Shown here piece by piece: positions 22,524-35,288 of a stretch of 64,000 nucleotides of DNA. The notes under the pieces were generated by a model. It made no database searches. It was not told the DNA's origin and saw nothing but the letters and a program-made list of their open reading frames with translations. Every line of letters starts with the position of its first letter. Position 1 is the stretch's first letter. The translations under genes were made by a program, and so were the position numbers. The DNA is from Chrysomallon squamiferum (Eukaryota > Mollusca > Gastropoda > Neomphalida > Peltospiridae), in assembly GCA_012295275.1 (NCBI GenBank), contig CM022667.1, forward strand, positions 6,179,685 to 6,243,684, in the 5' to 3' direction.

Positions 22524-23935
22524 AATTAATTAATTATAAATAACGTGAATACTTTAAATAAAAAATCCCGTTCTGAGAAGAAACGACGCTTTCACTTGCT
22601 GTAAACTTCCTCGTTTGTTTCTGTCAACAATGCGTACTTTTATCCTGATTTAATTAATGCAGTAAGATTCCATTATAGATTTAAATTAAAGTTACAGTAT
22701 TATAGTGACTAAATATGATACAAATCCTTGTTTTGATGTTTTATTAAATTACTGGCGATCATTTGATAGCACAGACTACCTCACCGCGAACTTCCAGTAA
22801 GTTTACAGTACTGAATAAGAAACTGGAAACGAGGCTAGATATTATCTCGACAGCGGGTAGGTACAGAGAGTTATGGCCCGAGATGAGGCTAAACATGTTC
22901 AAGTGATCCTAAATTTAATATATATATATATATAAATGTTTATATTATTTATTTATTTATTTTTTAAATTATTTATTTATTTATTTATTTATTCTATTTT
23001 ATTTTGTTTTGCTAAACCTAATTTAATATTTTATAAAATTATAAATATAATTTCATTTCTTGGGAAAAAAACGGCACTTATTTATTTTGTTTTAATTATA
23101 TTCCTTTTTCCAACTGTATCTTTGCTAGTAATACAACCCAGATCACAGAATGGTGTTAGAAAGTATTTTTAGCCGTACCACGTATGTACAATTTGATTGA
23201 CTACAAAGACAACTTTAAAACAGTTTCATTAATTAAAAACGAACGTTTCAGAAAACCCTTATTAATATGAGACAATCTGTGAATTTTTTTTCCCTATTCT
23301 TAAACGTAAACACTTTATTATTTCTTGTATAACAGGCCAGTCTTTGTCCTGGAAGGGTTTCTAAACAGTTTAGTAACCATAACGTCACTGTGATACATCT
23401 AGAACATATTGAGTCAAAACTGAAGAAAAGACTTAAAACCGACACACAAATAGAGTTTAACTATTTGCTGATGGTAAATAATTTGATTTACAAATAGGAT
23501 TATTCTACACAGCAAATATATTTTCTTAGGAAGAAGACTGTTTTTTTTTCCCGACAACTATTTGAGTATCATTTGCTGATTTTGTGAAGATGTAGACACT
23601 GCTAGGATAGAAATTAACATACCTACATGTCTTTAATCTCTTTTCACAGATAATCAACTAAAAACCGCACAGTATGGGGTTTTACAGTTCATATCTTGAT
23701 ATATATTAGGTATGAACTGTTAAGTAAATTTAAAATAAAATTTATCACATTTACAATTTAAAGTTTTTAGTTACATTATTTTATTATTATTATTTGTTAT
23801 TGCACCGATTATTATTATTATTATTTATTATTATTATTATTATTGTTATTATTATTTATTGTTATTGTTATTGTTATTGTTATTTTTGTTTATTTTTATT
23901 ATTTGTTTACATTTTCATTATTAGTCCAGTGTTTA
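22524..23935. other. upstream region of gene B; no gene recognised
   Basis: AT-rich, with an AT run (about 22917-22935), TTTA tracts (about 22945-22993) and ATT/TTG tandem tracts (about 23775-23885). A promoter for gene B probably lies just above 22523 but cannot be pinned down. Confidence 0.5.
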
Positions 23936-24195
23936 GTGTTGCACGGATTCTGGTTTTCTGTTCCTAGAAGAGTAATCTTCTCTTGTTTTTTGCTATGAAG
24001 ATGTTACTCTGGATCTTCCAGATCCTTCTTTGTAACTGGGCTCTTGTTCTTCTCATCTCCCACATCTTGCTGATCTCTATTTCAAGTCTTTTGTACATTG
24101 GACAGCTTCTCCATTTCTTTGACTGACACATTTCTCTCTGAAGGTACTGTCCTGTCTATGAGCAGGCAGGTCTGTTTCTTCTTGTTCTTCACAAA
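23936..24195 (-). mobile_element. LINE-type retrotransposon 3' coding fragment
   Basis: The minus strand encodes KKKQTCLLIDRTVPSERNVS and VKEMEKLSNV, later SKKQEKITLLGTENQN. This matches the C-terminal tail pattern of non-LTR retrotransposon ORF2 proteins (CLLIDxxxPxDxN...K...EKLxKYKDLE, then KIxLLGTAH). Stops break the frame, and no reverse transcriptase core is present nearby. It is a 5'-truncated relic. Confidence 0.5.
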
Positions 24196-24515
24196 GGAAT
24201 TACATGTAGGCCTAATTACTTAATGTTCCGACTCCCCAGAAAGCAACCAAACAAGCGAAAACAAAATCCTGTAATCATCATTTTATTCTAATTTTTCTTC
24301 AGATTGCTATTATGGATCCTTTGCACTGGTAATATTGTGGGGTTTTTTTTTTTTTTTTTTTTTGGTGGGGGCGGGGAACTATATTTTCAATGCATATCAG
24401 CTCCATGATAAAGAACAGTTCTGCAGGCATCTCTATAATTATTAAATATATTCAAATTTGTTTTCAAGAACACTGATTCAATCATTGATGGAGTACACGA
24501 GGAATATTCATTTTC

Positions 24516-24551
<36 letters not shown>

Positions 24552-24783
24552 TTTCACACGTTTTTTCGCTCTTCAAACAAAAGAAAGAAAGGTAATAATT
24601 AAAGACAACACCAGAACAATTCAAATGACGATCTGGTTTGAGAGCAAAAATCCATTCACTGTACTGCTATGAGATTACTGATTATATAGTGATTATATTA
24701 TTAGTGATGACAGTATCAGGTCCCCCATAATAGTATCTATGACAAGTTCAAATTTTTAGGAGGTATCATAATCAATTGCAGTA

Positions 24784-25480
24784 TCAAATGTGCCTTTTTT
24801 GTTCCAGTAGGCAACCACTACATACACTGGTTTGTACGAACCTTTTCTGTACCCTTTCTACCTTCCCAGAGTACGTCACGTTAATCTGAGATGTAGCGTC
24901 AAACCACAGATGACACAAGTCTCTGCTCAAAACTGTCTCAGACATAGTATCTGCCAGGTCTGACAGGACTTTTTCTTCCAGTTCAGGAAACGCTGGCATA
25001 ACGTTCTTAGTTTTCAGAGATTTCAGTGTCATTTCAACTTCCATCTCTTTTTTATTTATTTATTTATGTTTTTTCTTCTTCTTTTCTCTGCCCACAATGT
25101 CTTGCCGGTTTTGTCAGCTGGGATGTAGGATCCTTTTCAAAGTATCTACCGTACTGTCTAAAAAAAGCTATCTATCGCAATAAGTCAGTACAAAAGCATG
25201 TCTCTGACCAGATCGTACTTGGAATATGCAGAAGTGACAGCATTGTAACAGATCGTAAATTACATTACTAAAGGAATCTCAATCTCTCTCAGCAGATACA
25301 TTAGAGCTTTGGCAGCATTAGCAAGTGCATTAAACTCATTCTTTACTTCTCTGATGGCTTCAACATAACTGACTGGTCCTTCTGCTGAAATAGAAAACAT
25401 TTTCCTCCACGGGCCTGTGAACAGTTTTCCAGTCAATCCCACAACACCTATGTCTCTGTCAGCGTAACTAACCATCGGCG
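24784..25480 (-). mobile_element. unclassified degenerate ORF, probably transposon-derived
   Basis: Two minus-strand open pieces (25475-25260 and 25044-24784) read GLTGKLFTGPWRKMFSISAE, GPVSYVEAIREVKNEFNALA and FPELEEKVLSDLADTMSETV, separated by stops. I recognise the style of repetitive-element proteins found widely in invertebrate genomes but cannot name the family. The left edge of transmembrane cassette copy 1 ends here, where the other copies have their tail exon, so an insertion or rearrangement probably removed that exon. Confidence 0.4.
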
Positions 25481-26376
25481 CATTTACGTAGTTAGGACGT
25501 AATGAAAATTACCTAATCATAACCAAGTCATAACGTAATAATTACGTAAATCTAACGTAATATTATTCGAATTAATCTTAAACTAAGAAGAACTATATTA
25601 GATACAATTATATTAGTCCAAGCTTTATATTAGAAAATGGGCGAACAACAACAACAACATCAACTCTATAAGCATAGTTCCTAATAACATATGAATGGAA
25701 ATACTTTAGCATATCAAACTTACTAACAAAATAGGACAAAAATGTAAACCGCTCTTAAAACAAGTCAAAAGAAAACAAAAATAAATATTGGTTACTGAAA
25801 CAGTTTTGACAAACACATTTCCTACGTTACCGTTCCAGCAGACAACACAACAACACAAATTTTTAAGATAGAAATATTATATTTATTTACTTATAGGATT
25901 TACATGAAAACTAGCTAGTATTCATTCAGTATAAAGCTTAACAACAATCATAACTAATATATCAAAACCAAATAAGGTAGTAAATAAAGTAAATAAACAT
26001 ATTAAACATCACATTTCTAATAAACGGAGCTGTATCTGAAAGAGAAACTCTAAAACAAGCCAGAAAGTGAAACATGCGTGATGCAAGACCAGTAGCAGAT
26101 CTCAGGAGCAAGTTTCTTGAGAAGAACAGTTTACATAAAGAACGATATATATATATATAAAGTACAAGAAGAAAAGAAATGATTATAACTTATCTTCGAT
26201 AGAGAGAGAGAGAGAGAGAGAGAGCAAATTCTGAGAACCTCTTCGACACATAAAGTTATTTCAAAACATAAAAGAATAAATTTGTTCATCTAATTAATTA
26301 ATTTGTTAAATATTATTTAAAACGAATCACAGAAACAAGCAACAGTAAATTTGTTAAGAACATTCCAGTAGTGATC

Positions 26377-26416
26377 TCAGTACTGAGAAAATAAACCACT
26401 AGTGATGATCTCCAAG
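26377..26416 (-). other. conserved acceptor-flanked segment, copy 1
   Basis: After a good acceptor (TTCATTGCAG), reading with the exit phase of the TM exon gives LEIITSGLFSQY then TGA. The same acceptor and frame exist in all four cassettes. It could be an alternative short-tail 3' exon or simply duplicated intron. Confidence 0.35.
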
Positions 26417-26608
26417 CTGCAATGAATAATATACAAGAAATTAAATTAGCTGACGAAATCAAATTAACAACGTTTAGTTATATACATATAAAACTTTTGT
26501 TACTTTTATCTTAAGCAGAGGTTGTAGCCGATAATAATACATATTTACTTGAGTGGCTAATTAAAACAAGTTCGCTTTTGAAACAACACCAATTTAAACA
26601 AAAATATA

Positions 26609-26613
<5 letters not shown>

Positions 26614-26695
<82 letters not shown>
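26614..26695. repeat. GA/CT microsatellite at the TM donor, copy 1
   Basis: A pure (GA)n tract on the plus strand lies directly downstream (in gene orientation) of the TM exon donor. The same placement occurs in the other three cassettes. Confidence 0.9.
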
Positions 26696-26697
<2 letters not shown>

Positions 26698-26702
26698 CTC
26701 AC

Positions 26703-26766
26703 CAAATAATGCACACAGTAATTGTCCATACTGCAAACCTTGTGCGGGTGCCAAGTGATGTATCAT
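26703..26766 (-). CDS. Locus E transmembrane exon (TM cassette copy 1)
   Basis: A 64-bp minus-strand exon with acceptor GATTTTCGCAG and donor GTGAGT, entry phase 1, exit phase 2. It encodes DTSLGTRTRFAVWTITVCII plus the first two bases of a Trp/Cys codon. VWTITVCII is hydrophobic and follows basic residues (RTR), as at the start of a membrane span. The other copies are 76 bp; this one has a 12-bp in-frame deletion in the stalk part. Its likely ectodomain partner is the Ig-V exon at 29198-29539, same strand and phase. The missing half of the membrane span must come from an exon I could not identify. Confidence 0.7.
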
Positions 26767-26852
26767 CTGCGAAAATCAGAATAGAATTATAATCAGACGT
26801 ATTTACTTATTTGCTTGTATTTATGTCATTTAAATATATCTTTATGTATAGC

Positions 26853-26883
<31 letters not shown>

Positions 26884-29197
26884 TAATACCATAACACTAC
26901 CCTTATCTACGGAATGTTTTGGTTAATTGTTTTTATTTTTATTTTTTATTTTTTTTTTATATTTTACTTATTTTACTAAGGGCATACTAACATAAGCGCT
27001 TTTGTCGGAGTGTTTATGTCGGCACACTTAAGTCAGTGTACCGTGATCTGTAGATGCACGCGCTGCATTCAAGCCTATCTGCCTCTTCATGACCAAATCT
27101 AAACTCATTTTCTGGCTCTATTTAACTCATGAAATTGCAGCCACATCCAAAGTCTTTAAAACCAAATTTTCAAAAGTGCAAGAATAACTTTTTTATCACA
27201 AGTCATTACACCATCTTTTAAAGAAAAATGCTACAAAATTAATTGTGATTTTACGTTTGCTAACTTTCTTTCCCCAGCGCCTTGGACTAGGAGTGTTTCC
27301 ACCAACTATATTTATTTCTAAAGCTGTAGAAATTCAAAGCTTGTTTATAGTACTGGCTAAAACTGATACTGTGTAACATCTTTCCTCATTTAATGGCACA
27401 GCATTTCAACATTTTTCTATGAGCAAAACACATAATACATTTCCAAAGCTTCGATTCAAGACTATTATCATAATTTTCACATTCTAGTTATTTGAAGTTT
27501 TGTTCCACAGTTAGTGTTTCCCTAACATACTGAGTTAATATAAAACTTGTAAGGGCAAAAGCGACTAATAACAGAGTGTGCAAGAAAAGTGAACTTGTCT
27601 CTTTGATGTTACAGCGAAATTGACGTTGAGCGAAATTGACGTTGAATAAAAACTGAAAGCAATTCATCAGCTGTTAATTTGGAAAACAAGTTAATTTAAA
27701 CCGTGTGAAGCAGGGATAGCTGTACTGCTATAATTTGTATTTCTATATATTTGGATTACAAATGTGTAATGTATATGGTTACATAATATGCGATCTGCTA
27801 GCGTACATTGCACACTGTTATGGTGATTACAGTAGTCTTGACAGAAAAAAAAAAATACAGAGAATTGGACATTGAAAAGTTTAATTGTTTTCATCATTAA
27901 AAGCTTATTTTGAAGGAAGAACGAAAACTAATGTAGCTCCATGGATATTCAAACTGTGTACCACATTTCACAAAAATTCGTTCAGTATTTATAATGCACA
28001 GGTCTGTTTATTAGGTACAAACAATGAAAAGTCTGGTGAGAAATGTAAAATCTATGTTAAGTCACAAGTGTCAGACTCATATGAATAATATTTCTTCTTT
28101 ACTGGAACAGCAAACTTGTTAAGACTTCACCTTTTTCAAGTGTAATATCCTAATCTGTTATTCACATTATCTATATTATATCAAGGACTTATATCAGAAC
28201 ACAAATAAAAATGTGTAATCTTTACTTATTGTTATTTCGTATTAAGTTCTAGAATAACATAATTAACTTAATTACTTGCAAAAATTTATTTTATATTCCC
28301 AGAGGAAAAACATGTAAATGCTTAAAAATAATTGTCACTGTCCAGAGAAGAACTATGTGTTGTGTTTTTGTTTAATATGGACATTTGTACACCTTAATAT
28401 CCAGTTTTACAGTTAAAATATATCCAGAACCCCCTTTTCTTAATGGAAAAATAACTGAAATGAGCTTTACACTGTACAGACTGTATTTTTAAAATTATTT
28501 ATGAAATGCTAATGCCACAAAATACAGGCTTTACTAATACCTTTATATCAATTTTTGTTTGTTTCAGGTTGTTAGGAAAACTACAAATAAAATGACAAAT
28601 ATATTCTTTTATTTGTACAGTCACATTGCACAACTGCCATCATTTCATGTTAATACCAGGTTTCGATTCTGGCATCTGAGGTAGATATCAGTAGACTCGG
28701 CAATATCAGTGCATAAATTCTGTGAACAGTCGCTGTTGGCTCTTTGACTGTCTATCACATAATGAAACAGAAAACACAGCTAAGGAATATTATGCAGAGT
28801 GCAACTATGGGTAAAGTGAAGACTTGGAGAAAGTGCTGATGCAGTGGATATAGCTGTGTCACAATCAAAACATGAAAATACCTGCCGATGTGCTGAAGTT
28901 CTAGGTCAGGAATTTCCAGGAAGTATATTAACATAAAAATATATCAGCAAAACGTTCAGTTAGCATGACTGAGTTCCCAGTAAGACCTAGTTTTGGAACA
29001 TCAACCTGCTGTATGATTCACACAAACCTCAAGAATGTTGTCATATTAATTAATCTCTCATTTTATTTTTCTCAGTTTACTTATAAATATTTAAACCTTA
29101 ATTTCATATACTTGGATTTGTAGATTTTCTATCTTAGTTAGATAATTACAGTAACATGTTTTGATAAAAAAAAAAAAAAAAAATTATATCAACTTAC
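26767..29197 (-). other. putative intron of locus E; nothing else recognised
   Basis: Contains a TTTA tract (about 26852-26882) and T-rich stretches. No further Ig, tail or repeat-family signal was seen in about 2.4 kb. A 26-base direct duplication (GCGAAATTGACGTTGA) occurs at about 27613-27645. Confidence 0.45.
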
Positions 29198-29539
29198 TTT
29201 CAAATGTTATTCTGTGTTTGTTGCTTTGTGTCTTATTTGTTGCCAGTGAGCACCACCAGTCAGTAAGATCTTTTTCTGCAACATTATTTATCTTCACAGT
29301 GTAAGTTTTACTTTCTGATGTCGTTTCCTCTGTTCCAGTTCCACAACTTACAACATAACCTGGTGGATAGGTGAACTCAGTACATCCTCTTATAGGAGAC
29401 TGTTCTATTGAAGTAATGGCATCTGGCGATGTTTGCCTCTTGAACAGTACAAGATCATCAAGCCCAGCAGCATCTGTCACTGTACAGGTCAGAGTGTAAG
29501 AAGGAGGATTTGGTGAGCCAGACAATACCAGTGAAAAAC
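29198..29539 (-). CDS. Locus E exon: V-like Ig domain
   Basis: A 342-bp minus-strand exon, phase 1 in and out (acceptor CATGTCTTGTAG, donor GTAAGT). It reads GFSLVLSGSPNPPSYTLTCT with the first core Cys, VTDAAGLDDLVLFKRQTSP, YPPGYVVSCGTGTEET, YTVKINNVAEKDLTDWWCSL with the second core Cys, and ends NKHRITFE. It is the closest relative of gene A's Ig-V exon (5846-6190). The intron after it (TTATATCAACTTACTT on the plus strand) is shared with gene C's Ig-V exon at 51420, so the three are one family. The frame is intact. No signal-peptide exon was identified upstream. Confidence 0.88.
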
Positions 29540-29573
29540 CTACAAGACATGCAAAAAGTAAAAAGTAAAGAAA

Positions 29574-29574
<1 letters not shown>

Positions 29575-29620
<46 letters not shown>

Positions 29621-29628
29621 TCATAATC

Positions 29629-29687
<59 letters not shown>

Positions 29688-29690
29688 CAA
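29575..29690. repeat. AAAT and AAT microsatellite
   Basis: Tandem AAAT units then AAT units sit directly upstream of locus E's Ig-V acceptor. They yield meaningless low-complexity Ile/Leu reading frames. Confidence 0.9.
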
Positions 29691-29699
29691 AGTAAATAA

Positions 29700-30400
29700 A
29701 TAAAAAAGCTATATTTCAGATGCATTAAACATTTATTAGTAGACTGTATTATTAAGGAGAGTTGTTTTTCTAAGAGTTATTTGTGTTTCTGGTTGTTTTT
29801 GTAAATTTATTAATTGTAATGTTTCTGCCTCAAAACTATTTTTTTGTATTACTTAGAGATCAAAACATTATAAATAAACAAGCGAAACAAAAGCACAGAT
29901 ACAAATAAATAACAGATCATAAGATCAGGTAAATAATGGAATTTCAAACTGAACACACATTAACATGCCACTTGAAATGATATCAATTATAAATATCAAA
30001 TAGGAAAAGTCATTCTAAGCATTATTTATGTGACTACATCTTTATCTTTTATACATTTTGTAAAATACATTTTGGCAAAACTGCAAATTAGGTTTGTTTC
30101 AAGGTCACCAGTTCCATGAGGTCAAATGCAAAGATCAAGAGCATAATTATTTAATACCATGACAATATTATTCAAATTGTGTGTGATGTGACATGCATAA
30201 CTCAGTAACAACATTCCAGGATAAAGTCAACTGATGTGAAAACACAGTTAATTGTTCAATAACCAAACTTTATTTAGAAATAATGTTATTTTTCTAAATC
30301 AATTATTTTTTTTCGAAAATGCATTATATACAAACTACTGTATTTTGGGGGGCGTTTCCACATTGCTATATATCCATATGTTATGAATGACTAACTTCCA
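29700..30400. other. no gene recognised
   Basis: AT-rich sequence upstream of the locus E Ig-V exon. I saw no signal-peptide exon, domain or repeat family. Confidence 0.4.
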
Positions 30401-32300
30401 GGGTCACTTTTCATTGTCATAGAAAGCCTGCACTTTTTCTGTTGCACCAGTTTGACCAAGCAGATTCTCAACATCTTTTTTTCTGGCCTTATTCACAGTA
30501 CTTTGGTTAAAAAGTGGATTCAGATTGAAGTCTGCCCACTTCTTTCCACGTTTTAACACGTTTTAATTATCCCCACCGTACGCAGTTTTCAAGTCTACTT
30601 GATCGTTTTTCAATTCCAGCATTTGTGCTTCAGTCAACTTGAAGGTTTTCTGTTGATTCACAAATACTTTTGAAGCAGACTTAAATGAAGTATCTCCCTG
30701 TCTTTGCCTTAAACATAAACATTTCTATAGATCCTTAGAATGGAGTAGTATTCCTATGTCATCAGAATAAGATCGCATTTCCTAATGCTCTGCTCCATTC
30801 TAACAAAACACGGTCTGCAAAGAGAAAAATGTGCCCCCTGATTGGGAAAATGCATTCAACACCGAGGTCGGGGAAGGCATTTTTCAGCAGTGCAAATATC
30901 ATGAGAGAACATTCATATATTTATTCTGCCTAAAACATCAATTTCTAAACATCTGAAGTCTGCCTGTTTGGCGAACAAATCCATTCTGCTGCTTGTGAAA
31001 AGAATAATCCAGAGTTAACGAAATCATGTTCCTATCTTTCTTAGTTTTGTGCTCCATCCATGTATATAGATTAATGTCATCCTTGGTCTGCCTGCTATCC
31101 TTGCCATGGTGAAAAACCACCCCAAACAAGTACTAGTAAAGCTGCCTTGAATAATAGGCTTGGCCAGTCATGGTCTTTGGTAAGACTAGGTTTTGCATCA
31201 TGTCAAAGCAGACGGTGTAGGAATACTCCATCTCACTTAGCATATCACAAAATAAATGTGCTCGTCGTCCGTGCAAAATGAAAGTGTCTGGCTTCACCCG
31301 CGTCTCAGCTTCAGTAATATTTGAGTACTTCATCCTAAGTTGCTACTTCACAGAGACAGCACAGGCACCTGTGACAGGATGTCCAAACCCAAGATTCCAG
31401 AACACTGAGTGCTAGACCAGATAGCTGACATCACTATGGTTCTGACTGTTAAACATTTCATGCATTTTTTGACATTGATGTCAGTTAGTGAATATTTCCG
31501 GCCTGGTGCCCCTGTACGTCCATAGTGACTGGCTCTACAGGTAAACATCTGGATATGGTCCACGACAAACTCATTCTTTTCCTCATTCTCTGCATGTCCA
31601 GGAGCATCAACCCTGGATTCTGGACGTGCAGCAGCATTCTCTGTATAATACTGAGCCTGTCGGGATACAGTGTCTTTGCTTATGCCTGGAAACAACATAA
31701 AATCATGCTACAGTTACAGAGTAAAAACAGAAACAACTCTACAATGCGGGCCAACATGTTGACACTACAAAGTTGTTTTAATGGTGTGGGTGTGTTTGGA
31801 GGATGTTGTGCAATGTCAACAAAGAAACATTTATTTTATTTTTTGCAAGACAAAAGTTAAATCAAATTTTATTAATGAGGACATCAAAAAAGAAAATTTA
31901 AACATTACGAAAATTTAAGAATGTAGCCTACTCACCTAGAATTTCATCAAAGGTTGCACACTGGTAATTAGGTAGGGTGACTTTGTGTCAAATGTCACAG
32001 ATACATTCCTGTCCTTGCTTGCATGTTCATTCTGCATACGGAGACATTGCCTTTGGACCTTGCCAATCATCATTAGACGGAGAGCTTGGTCCTATTGGAT
32101 TTTGTTCGGACTTGCATAAATCTGACTGAAATTCAAGGCAATATCTACTGATGTCAGCTGATCCGCATGACAAAACCGTGCACTGTTTGTAGCTGTATGC
32201 ATCCATGCCACAGATGGCAGTTTGCCCCACCTGAATGGCGAAGTTTCTTTACTTTTTCTCGCGCATGATTGTCTTTTGATGGTCTACTTTTCTTCTCCAC
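30400..32300 (-). mobile_element. unclassified DNA-transposon ORF relic
   Basis: On the minus strand several frames follow one another like one broken protein: SYKQCTVLSCGSADISRYCL (about 32180), NEFVVDHIQMFTCRASHYGR and GAPGRKYSL (about 31580-31480), EYSYTVCFDMMQNLVLPKTM and GQAYYSRQLY (about 31240-31135), FGVVFHHGKDSRQTKDDINL (about 31120), then KKWADFNLNPLFNQSTVNKA (about 30540). The order and the motif FDMMQNLxLP...YYSRQLY match a repetitive transposase-like family common in invertebrate genomes, whose formal name I cannot give. Stops and frameshifts make it non-functional. Confidence 0.55.
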
Positions 32301-32639
32301 ATTAGAAACTACCCCTAACTCATAGGCTCCGTCGAAATTGTTCGTTGTTAATGGTTAATATGGCCCAAAATGCCATGAAACACCAAGCGATTTTGTTATC
32401 TCATGCTGAATGATGTAACGTAATGGTGGCCTATGACTGATCAAGACAATCACGTATCGCAGTTTGTAAGAAACTATGCATGGCACTTACGACGTTATGA
32501 AACTTAATCTTTAGTCTACTGTGTAGACAGTGGTAGATTTCGACTTTTGGGGAAAATGATTATGGGACCCCGAACAACTGTGAAATGCTGAACTTTTGGT
32601 GGTGGCTTTTATTTATTTATTTATTTATTTTAATCGCGT

Positions 32640-32822
32640 TTGGAACTAAAGTCTTCAGATGTTTTATTAAGATTTATATATATATATATATATATACAAC
32701 AAAATTTAAAATAAAAAGCAAAAAAAAGCAAAAAAACGATTCCAATTAGTAATGTCCAAATCCTGAGAACTGAAAACAGCAAAAGACACATCAAATCATA
32801 TCCCAAGTAATGTGCCATTTCA

Positions 32823-32889
<67 letters not shown>

Positions 32890-32900
32890 TGAAATGTTTA
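32640..32900. repeat. AT and AAT microsatellites
   Basis: A TA run (about 32666-32695) and an (AAT)n tract (about 32825-32888). The poly-Leu reading frame here is an artefact of the repeat. Confidence 0.9.
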
Positions 32901-33697
32901 CTGGACATTCATATGATTTTTGGTAAATGTTTTTTTGCACAGCCCTTACAAGTTACGATTTGGCATTCTTGCATTTTAGGCATACCACGTCTTAGGGTTG
33001 TTTTACTCAATATCTTTCTACAATGTTTTGTTTTACTGTTAGAGCAAATATACATTGACAATATAAAACTGTCTATCCTACTTTCACTTGTCAAATTCAG
33101 CCAAATTGTAATTTCATCAGTGACACAGGAAGTCATGCTATCGAGATAAACAGTGCAAGTACAGAAGTCAGTGAGCAGTACTAATCTATTTTGGGAAAAG
33201 TATATAACTTTTTACTTTTTGAAGTTGGTTTATAAGATTAAACAGAAAAATAAAATGTAATGTAATAAAAACAGATTGTTTCACTTTGTATCCAGATCAA
33301 GTGGATGATCTCCAGACCTAGTACATAGTTCATCCAGTTTTCTACTTCAAAATATTTACATCTATACAAAATGAATTACCTATAAATTTACCTTAGCCAG
33401 ACTTTTAATTCCATGCAGTGAAATTGTCATCTTGCAAATTTCATAAAGTTACCTTGCTATTTAAGGAACTTTAATCACAGTGTTTTGTTTTAATAAAGTT
33501 TGAAACAATATGTAAAAATTACACTAATTTTCATAATATAAAACTACCCTTACTCTGTTATTGATAAAGTTGTCATTAATAATGTAGTTTCATTTTATTA
33601 TTTACATGTTCTTTCCCTGATGAAGAAACAATTTTAATTTCAGGATTTTTATTTATTTATAATGATTATTTTTATATTATTATTATTATTGTTGATA
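32901..33697. other. no gene recognised next to the assembly gap
   Basis: No domain was recognised. By symmetry with gene C, an Ig-V exon for gene D would be expected around here or in the gap, but none is visible in the sequenced part. Confidence 0.4.
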
Positions 33698-33897
33698 NNN
33701 NNNNNNNNNNNNNNNNNNNNNNNNNNNNNNNNNNNNNNNNNNNNNNNNNNNNNNNNNNNNNNNNNNNNNNNNNNNNNNNNNNNNNNNNNNNNNNNNNNNN
33801 NNNNNNNNNNNNNNNNNNNNNNNNNNNNNNNNNNNNNNNNNNNNNNNNNNNNNNNNNNNNNNNNNNNNNNNNNNNNNNNNNNNNNNNNNNNNNNNNN
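33698..33897. other. assembly gap (200 N)
   Basis: Exactly 200 undetermined bases, the usual placeholder for a gap of unknown size. Open frames crossing it are artefacts. Confidence 0.99.
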
Positions 33898-35241
33898 AAC
33901 AATTTATCAAGATCTTTCAAATGACATACTTGAATCTAACATTTTTAATTAAAAAAATAAATAAATAAATGTTTCTTTCTGCCAAGCCCATAAAAAAAGT
34001 TACCTTTTCAATTTATATAGAATTCCACTTACCAATGTCATATATGCAAGCAGCAGGCTAATTTATATGAGAATTCCTCAGAACAACATTGTAAAAGAGA
34101 AAACCCTGGATTCACTATCACAATTTTCAAAGACCATTAATAAAACTGTTTAAAACCTTTTTATTATTATTATTATTAATGTAATTCAGTTTTACAGATT
34201 ACAGTTTTGAATGAACGTTTCCAAAGAAATTTCAGTGACCATTTAACTCTTTCGAAGATCTTTCAGATATGTTTAAGGTACTGTAATATAATGTATTCAA
34301 TATACAATACTGTTATAACAGTGATAAACAGAACTTATTCATAGTAACATGTTTTTTTGTCACAATGTTTTATTTATTACAGGTACTTATACATGCAGAA
34401 AAAAAAAAAAATATATATATATACTGTTTCAGTTAATTTTTTTTTTCAATGTCTTAGGTCCAACATCTTAGAAACAAATTACAAATAATTATAACAGAAC
34501 TGTCATTTTATTTTTCAAGCTAACAACAGAAGAAAATGATTATTAGTAAAATATAATTTACCATAAAATTACTATCTTTCTTATTGTTCTAAAACAACAT
34601 AGGTACAACATCAGAACATGGAATGTCATTTCTTTATGAATATCTAATCATTTCATAACAATGGTAAAAAATATAATTCATTTTTGTTTGTTCTTAAAAT
34701 GACTGAATAAAACACGATTATTATTATTATTTATTTTTTTAAATTTTTTTTATTGATATAAAGTGATTATATGAACAGTTTTGCCACAGATACTTCTTGA
34801 TATTATGCTTTTATATATTTTACATACAAATCACTGATACTACATATTCTAGTGTATATATAGCAAATAAATTGTGGCTCTTTATTGTTAAAAATTAATT
34901 TTGTAATTCTGTTATATGTTATGTGTAAACTCTATGTATTTGCTTTTCCATGATTTCTCAGTCTTTGTTTTGTTACTACTGGTAGCAGAAACAATAAGGT
35001 AATAATAAAAATGTGTTGGTGTTACTGTGGCATGTGATCTACACATCATGAATCCACTTTGACATCTGACTACAAATGCAGTGCTTATTGACTAGAAAAT
35101 CAGTTTTGTGATACTGTTAACAAATGTTCTGCATAAAATCAGCGAATCTACTTCTGTTCCATCCCATCAATCCATCAGTTCATTGTGCATTTCTGGTAAT
35201 AACTTGTAAACACAAATTCCTCACTTAATCTATGATAAAAA

Positions 35242-35288
<47 letters not shown>

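Larger units (their letters stand above)
25490..26880 (-). repeat. receptor cassette duplication, copy 1
   Basis: This block is similar to the ones at about 34590-39160 (inverted), 44940-50200 and 57570-61000. Shared landmarks are the TM exon, a GA/CT tract next to its donor, the acceptor-flanked segment (26377-26416), a second GA tract (26201-26224), TTCACTTTCTGGCTTGTTTT on the minus strand, and the TTACGTAAT-like region near 25500-25560. It is shorter than the others and lacks the DVDDIY tail exon. Confidence 0.8.

Noticed and set aside
26511-26766. Ser/Leu-repeat reading frames on the minus strand
   Set aside because: They are translations of the GA/CT microsatellite; only the embedded TM exon is meaningful.
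29184-29690. A 168-codon frame starting with a poly-Ile stretch
   Set aside because: The poly-Ile and Leu/Phe start is translated AAT/AAAT repeat and intron. The real exon starts at the acceptor at 29539.
33662-33952. Reading frames running through the N gap
   Set aside because: Artefacts of undetermined bases.
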